A stretch of DNA of 13,336 nucleotides, taken from positions 2,525-15,860 of the forward strand of contig MAGV01000048.1 in NCBI GenBank assembly GCA_001717015.1, in the 5' to 3' direction. Each line of letters begins with the position of its first letter. Position 1 is the first letter of the stretch. The notes beneath the pieces are model-generated. The model worked only from the letters and a program-made list of their open reading frames with translations, did no database searches and was not told where the DNA came from. This DNA comes from Candidatus Methanosuratincola petrocarbonis (ex Vanwonterghem et al. 2016) (lineage in GTDB: Archaea > Thermoproteota > Methanomethylicia > Methanomethylicales > Methanomethylicaceae). Positions 13,232 to 13,336 of the stretch are shown here, piece after piece. The position numbers and the translations under genes are program-made.

Positions 13232-13242
13232 GGTTTAATAAG
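13232..13242 (-). promoter_or_regulatory. TATA box of tRNA-Phe
   Basis: Minus-strand CTTATTAAACC is centred about 28 bases before the 5' base of tRNA-Phe at 13209, the standard spacing for a short-leader archaeal tRNA transcript. Confidence 0.6.
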
Positions 13243-13336
13243 TTTTTTTGATGGGCATATTTTTATTTTCTTCTGGCACCGAATATCATTGGGGCAATGA
13301 TCGCTCAGAGTTAATTTGACCGCGAGGGATGAAATC

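Noticed and set aside
12965..13251. Plus-strand open frames of 65-77 codons containing GFEPATLRS or DLNQRHSGLQP
   Set aside because: They read through the antisense of tRNA-Phe. GFEPAT-like strings are a well-known artefact of translating tRNA genes.
13298..13336. Possible gene start near the right edge (ATG 13298 or ATG 13329)
   Set aside because: The first frame stops after five codons and the second has only two codons in view with no well-spaced TATA box.

Overview
The window is a gene-dense, chromosomal stretch of an archaeal genome. The evidence is a TFB-type basal transcription factor with a TFE-beta-like partner, fibrillarin and Nop5, Gar1, SRP19, ribosomal protein S8e, archaeal-type promoters (TATA boxes about 25-28 bp from start codons or RNA ends) and many GTG/TTG starts. 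A TFE-beta-like protein next to TFB suggests the TACK side of the archaea; the exact lineage cannot be read from this window. The hypA and hypE genes imply that the organism makes a [NiFe] hydrogenase, although no hydrogenase structural gene lies here.

Layout. Bases 1-175: left edge, with the possible C-terminus of a plus-strand gene ending at 128. Bases 176-1468: trm1 (tRNA G26 dimethyltransferase) on the minus strand, preceded by a candidate 33-codon ORF. Bases 1549-2190: rnhB (RNase HII, plus). Bases 2178-3134: an archaeal HTH regulator of the cro/C1 class (minus, own promoter). Bases 3202-5524: a tightly overlapping minus-strand operon nop5 - flpA (fibrillarin) - UPF0216/DUF61, the C/D-box RNP methylation core plus an uncharacterised protein. 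Bases 5599-8267: a second minus-strand cluster SRP19 - gar1 - tfb - TFE-beta-like - rlmE, with internal promoters before gar1 and the TFE-beta-like gene. Bases 8319-10198: hypA (plus), rps8e (minus) and hypE (plus) interleaved. Bases 10218-12821: a DUF84/YjjX-type NTP phosphatase (minus), an M24 Xaa-Pro-type peptidase (plus) and a cis-prenyltransferase (uppS-like, plus). Bases 12822-13132 hold no convincing gene. Bases 13133-13209: tRNA-Phe(GAA) on the minus strand, with a good TATA box.

How it fits together. Most of the window makes and modifies stable RNA and the machinery around it: 2'-O-methylation guided (fibrillarin/Nop5) and unguided (RlmE), pseudouridylation (Gar1), tRNA methylation (Trm1), SRP assembly (SRP19), ribosome (S8e), and basal transcription (TFB, TFE-beta-like). 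HypA and HypE are the metabolic exception. Divergent pairs are separated by only about 50-90 bp and appear to share AT-rich promoter elements. TATA spacing argues that several genes start downstream of the longest open frame, some of them as nearly leaderless mRNAs.

I found no CRISPR array, insertion sequence, toxin-antitoxin or defence module. The window is best described as housekeeping. The points most worth a second look are the TFE-beta-like gene beside tfb, the UPF0216 protein coupled to fibrillarin, the apparent internal duplication in the HTH regulator, and the start-site corrections.
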